Part shown: positions 63,897 to 64,000 of the stretch, piece by piece | How the letters are laid out: each line of letters begins with the position of its first letter | How positions within the stretch are numbered: the first letter of the stretch is position 1 | DNA from: Argentina anserina | Lineage: Eukaryota > Streptophyta > Magnoliopsida > Rosales > Rosaceae | Reading direction: 5' to 3' | Length of the DNA: 64,000 bases | Assembly: GCF_933775445.1 (NCBI RefSeq) | Contig: NC_065874.1 | Span: 34,704,093-34,768,092 of the forward strand | The notes under the pieces: model-generated | Seen by the model: only the letters and a program-made list of their open reading frames with translations | Told to the model about the DNA's origin: nothing | Databases searched by the model: none | Made by a program: the position numbers and the translations under genes

Positions 63897-64000
63897 ATGG
63901 GACTTCAATCGCAGAAGCACGAAAAAGGGGTCTCCGCCGAGAAAGAAAGCAAGTTGAAGCAGAAGAGCAGCAAAAGCAAGTTTGTTGGGGTGAGACAAAG
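63897..64000 (+). CDS. AP2/ERF transcription factor, 5' end only
   Basis: ATG at 63897 opens MGLQSQKHEKGVSAEKE, a Lys/Ser-rich stretch, then KSKFVGVRQR at the window edge. FVGVRQR is the first strand of an AP2/ERF DNA-binding domain; the Val after Phe (rather than RGVR) resembles RAP2.11-like ERFs. The remaining domain lies outside. The subgroup cannot be fixed from ten residues. Confidence 0.75.
   Translation, partial: MGLQSQKHEKGVSAEKESKLKQKSSKSKFVGVRQ

Overview
This is a stretch of eudicot nuclear genome. Genes have many short exons and GT-AG introns, base composition is AT-rich, and proteins are plant-type (PTC52, IQM, R2R3-MYB, AP2/ERF, chlorophyll dephytylase-like). The protein flavour suggests Rosaceae, strawberry- or rose-like; that is an inference from memory, not a search result. 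I rebuilt exons by hand. For every multi-exon gene called intact, coding length is a multiple of three and each junction restores the family motif.

Layout. 1-0.8 kb: last exon of an IQM calmodulin-binding gene (+). 1.7-4.9 kb: PTC52 copy A (+). 5.1-6.3 kb: broken F-box/FBA gene (-). 6.9-8.5 kb: one-exon type II membrane, O-fucosyltransferase-like gene (+). 9.7-11.1 kb: truncated PTC52 pseudogene (+), ended by a low-complexity insertion. 12.4-24.6 kb: 19-exon VPS52 gene (-) with a LINE and a MITE-like element in its introns. 25.9-26.2 kb: exon relics of a dolichol-phosphate mannose synthase gene. 26.6-32.1 kb: second copy of the fucosyltransferase-like 3' end, its flank and an intact PTC52 copy B (+). 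33.8-36.0 kb: hAT-type element with exact 8-bp target duplication and an internal array of about 505-bp tandem repeats.

From 36.6 kb the window is ordinary gene space: CML35/36-like EF-hand gene (-), CLD1-like alpha/beta hydrolase (-), PIG-A/SETH2 GPI-anchor glycosyltransferase (-), a gene-poor stretch of about 5.6 kb, MYB5-like R2R3-MYB (-), organellar peptidyl-tRNA hydrolase (-), KETCH1/importin-5-like importin beta (+, 20 exons), and the start of an AP2/ERF gene (+) at the right edge.

The most unusual part is 1.6-36 kb. PTC52 is present three times, two intact and one decayed. The copies lie in a segmental duplication that also copied the 3' end of the neighbouring fucosyltransferase-like gene, and the duplicated block was then reshaped by a microhomology-type deletion, small insertions and several transposable elements. 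PTC52 copies and the CLD1-like gene, both linked to chlorophyll metabolism, lie within 40 kb of each other, but on opposite strands and separated by unrelated genes; I read this as coincidence rather than a cluster. I saw no wholly new biological system.
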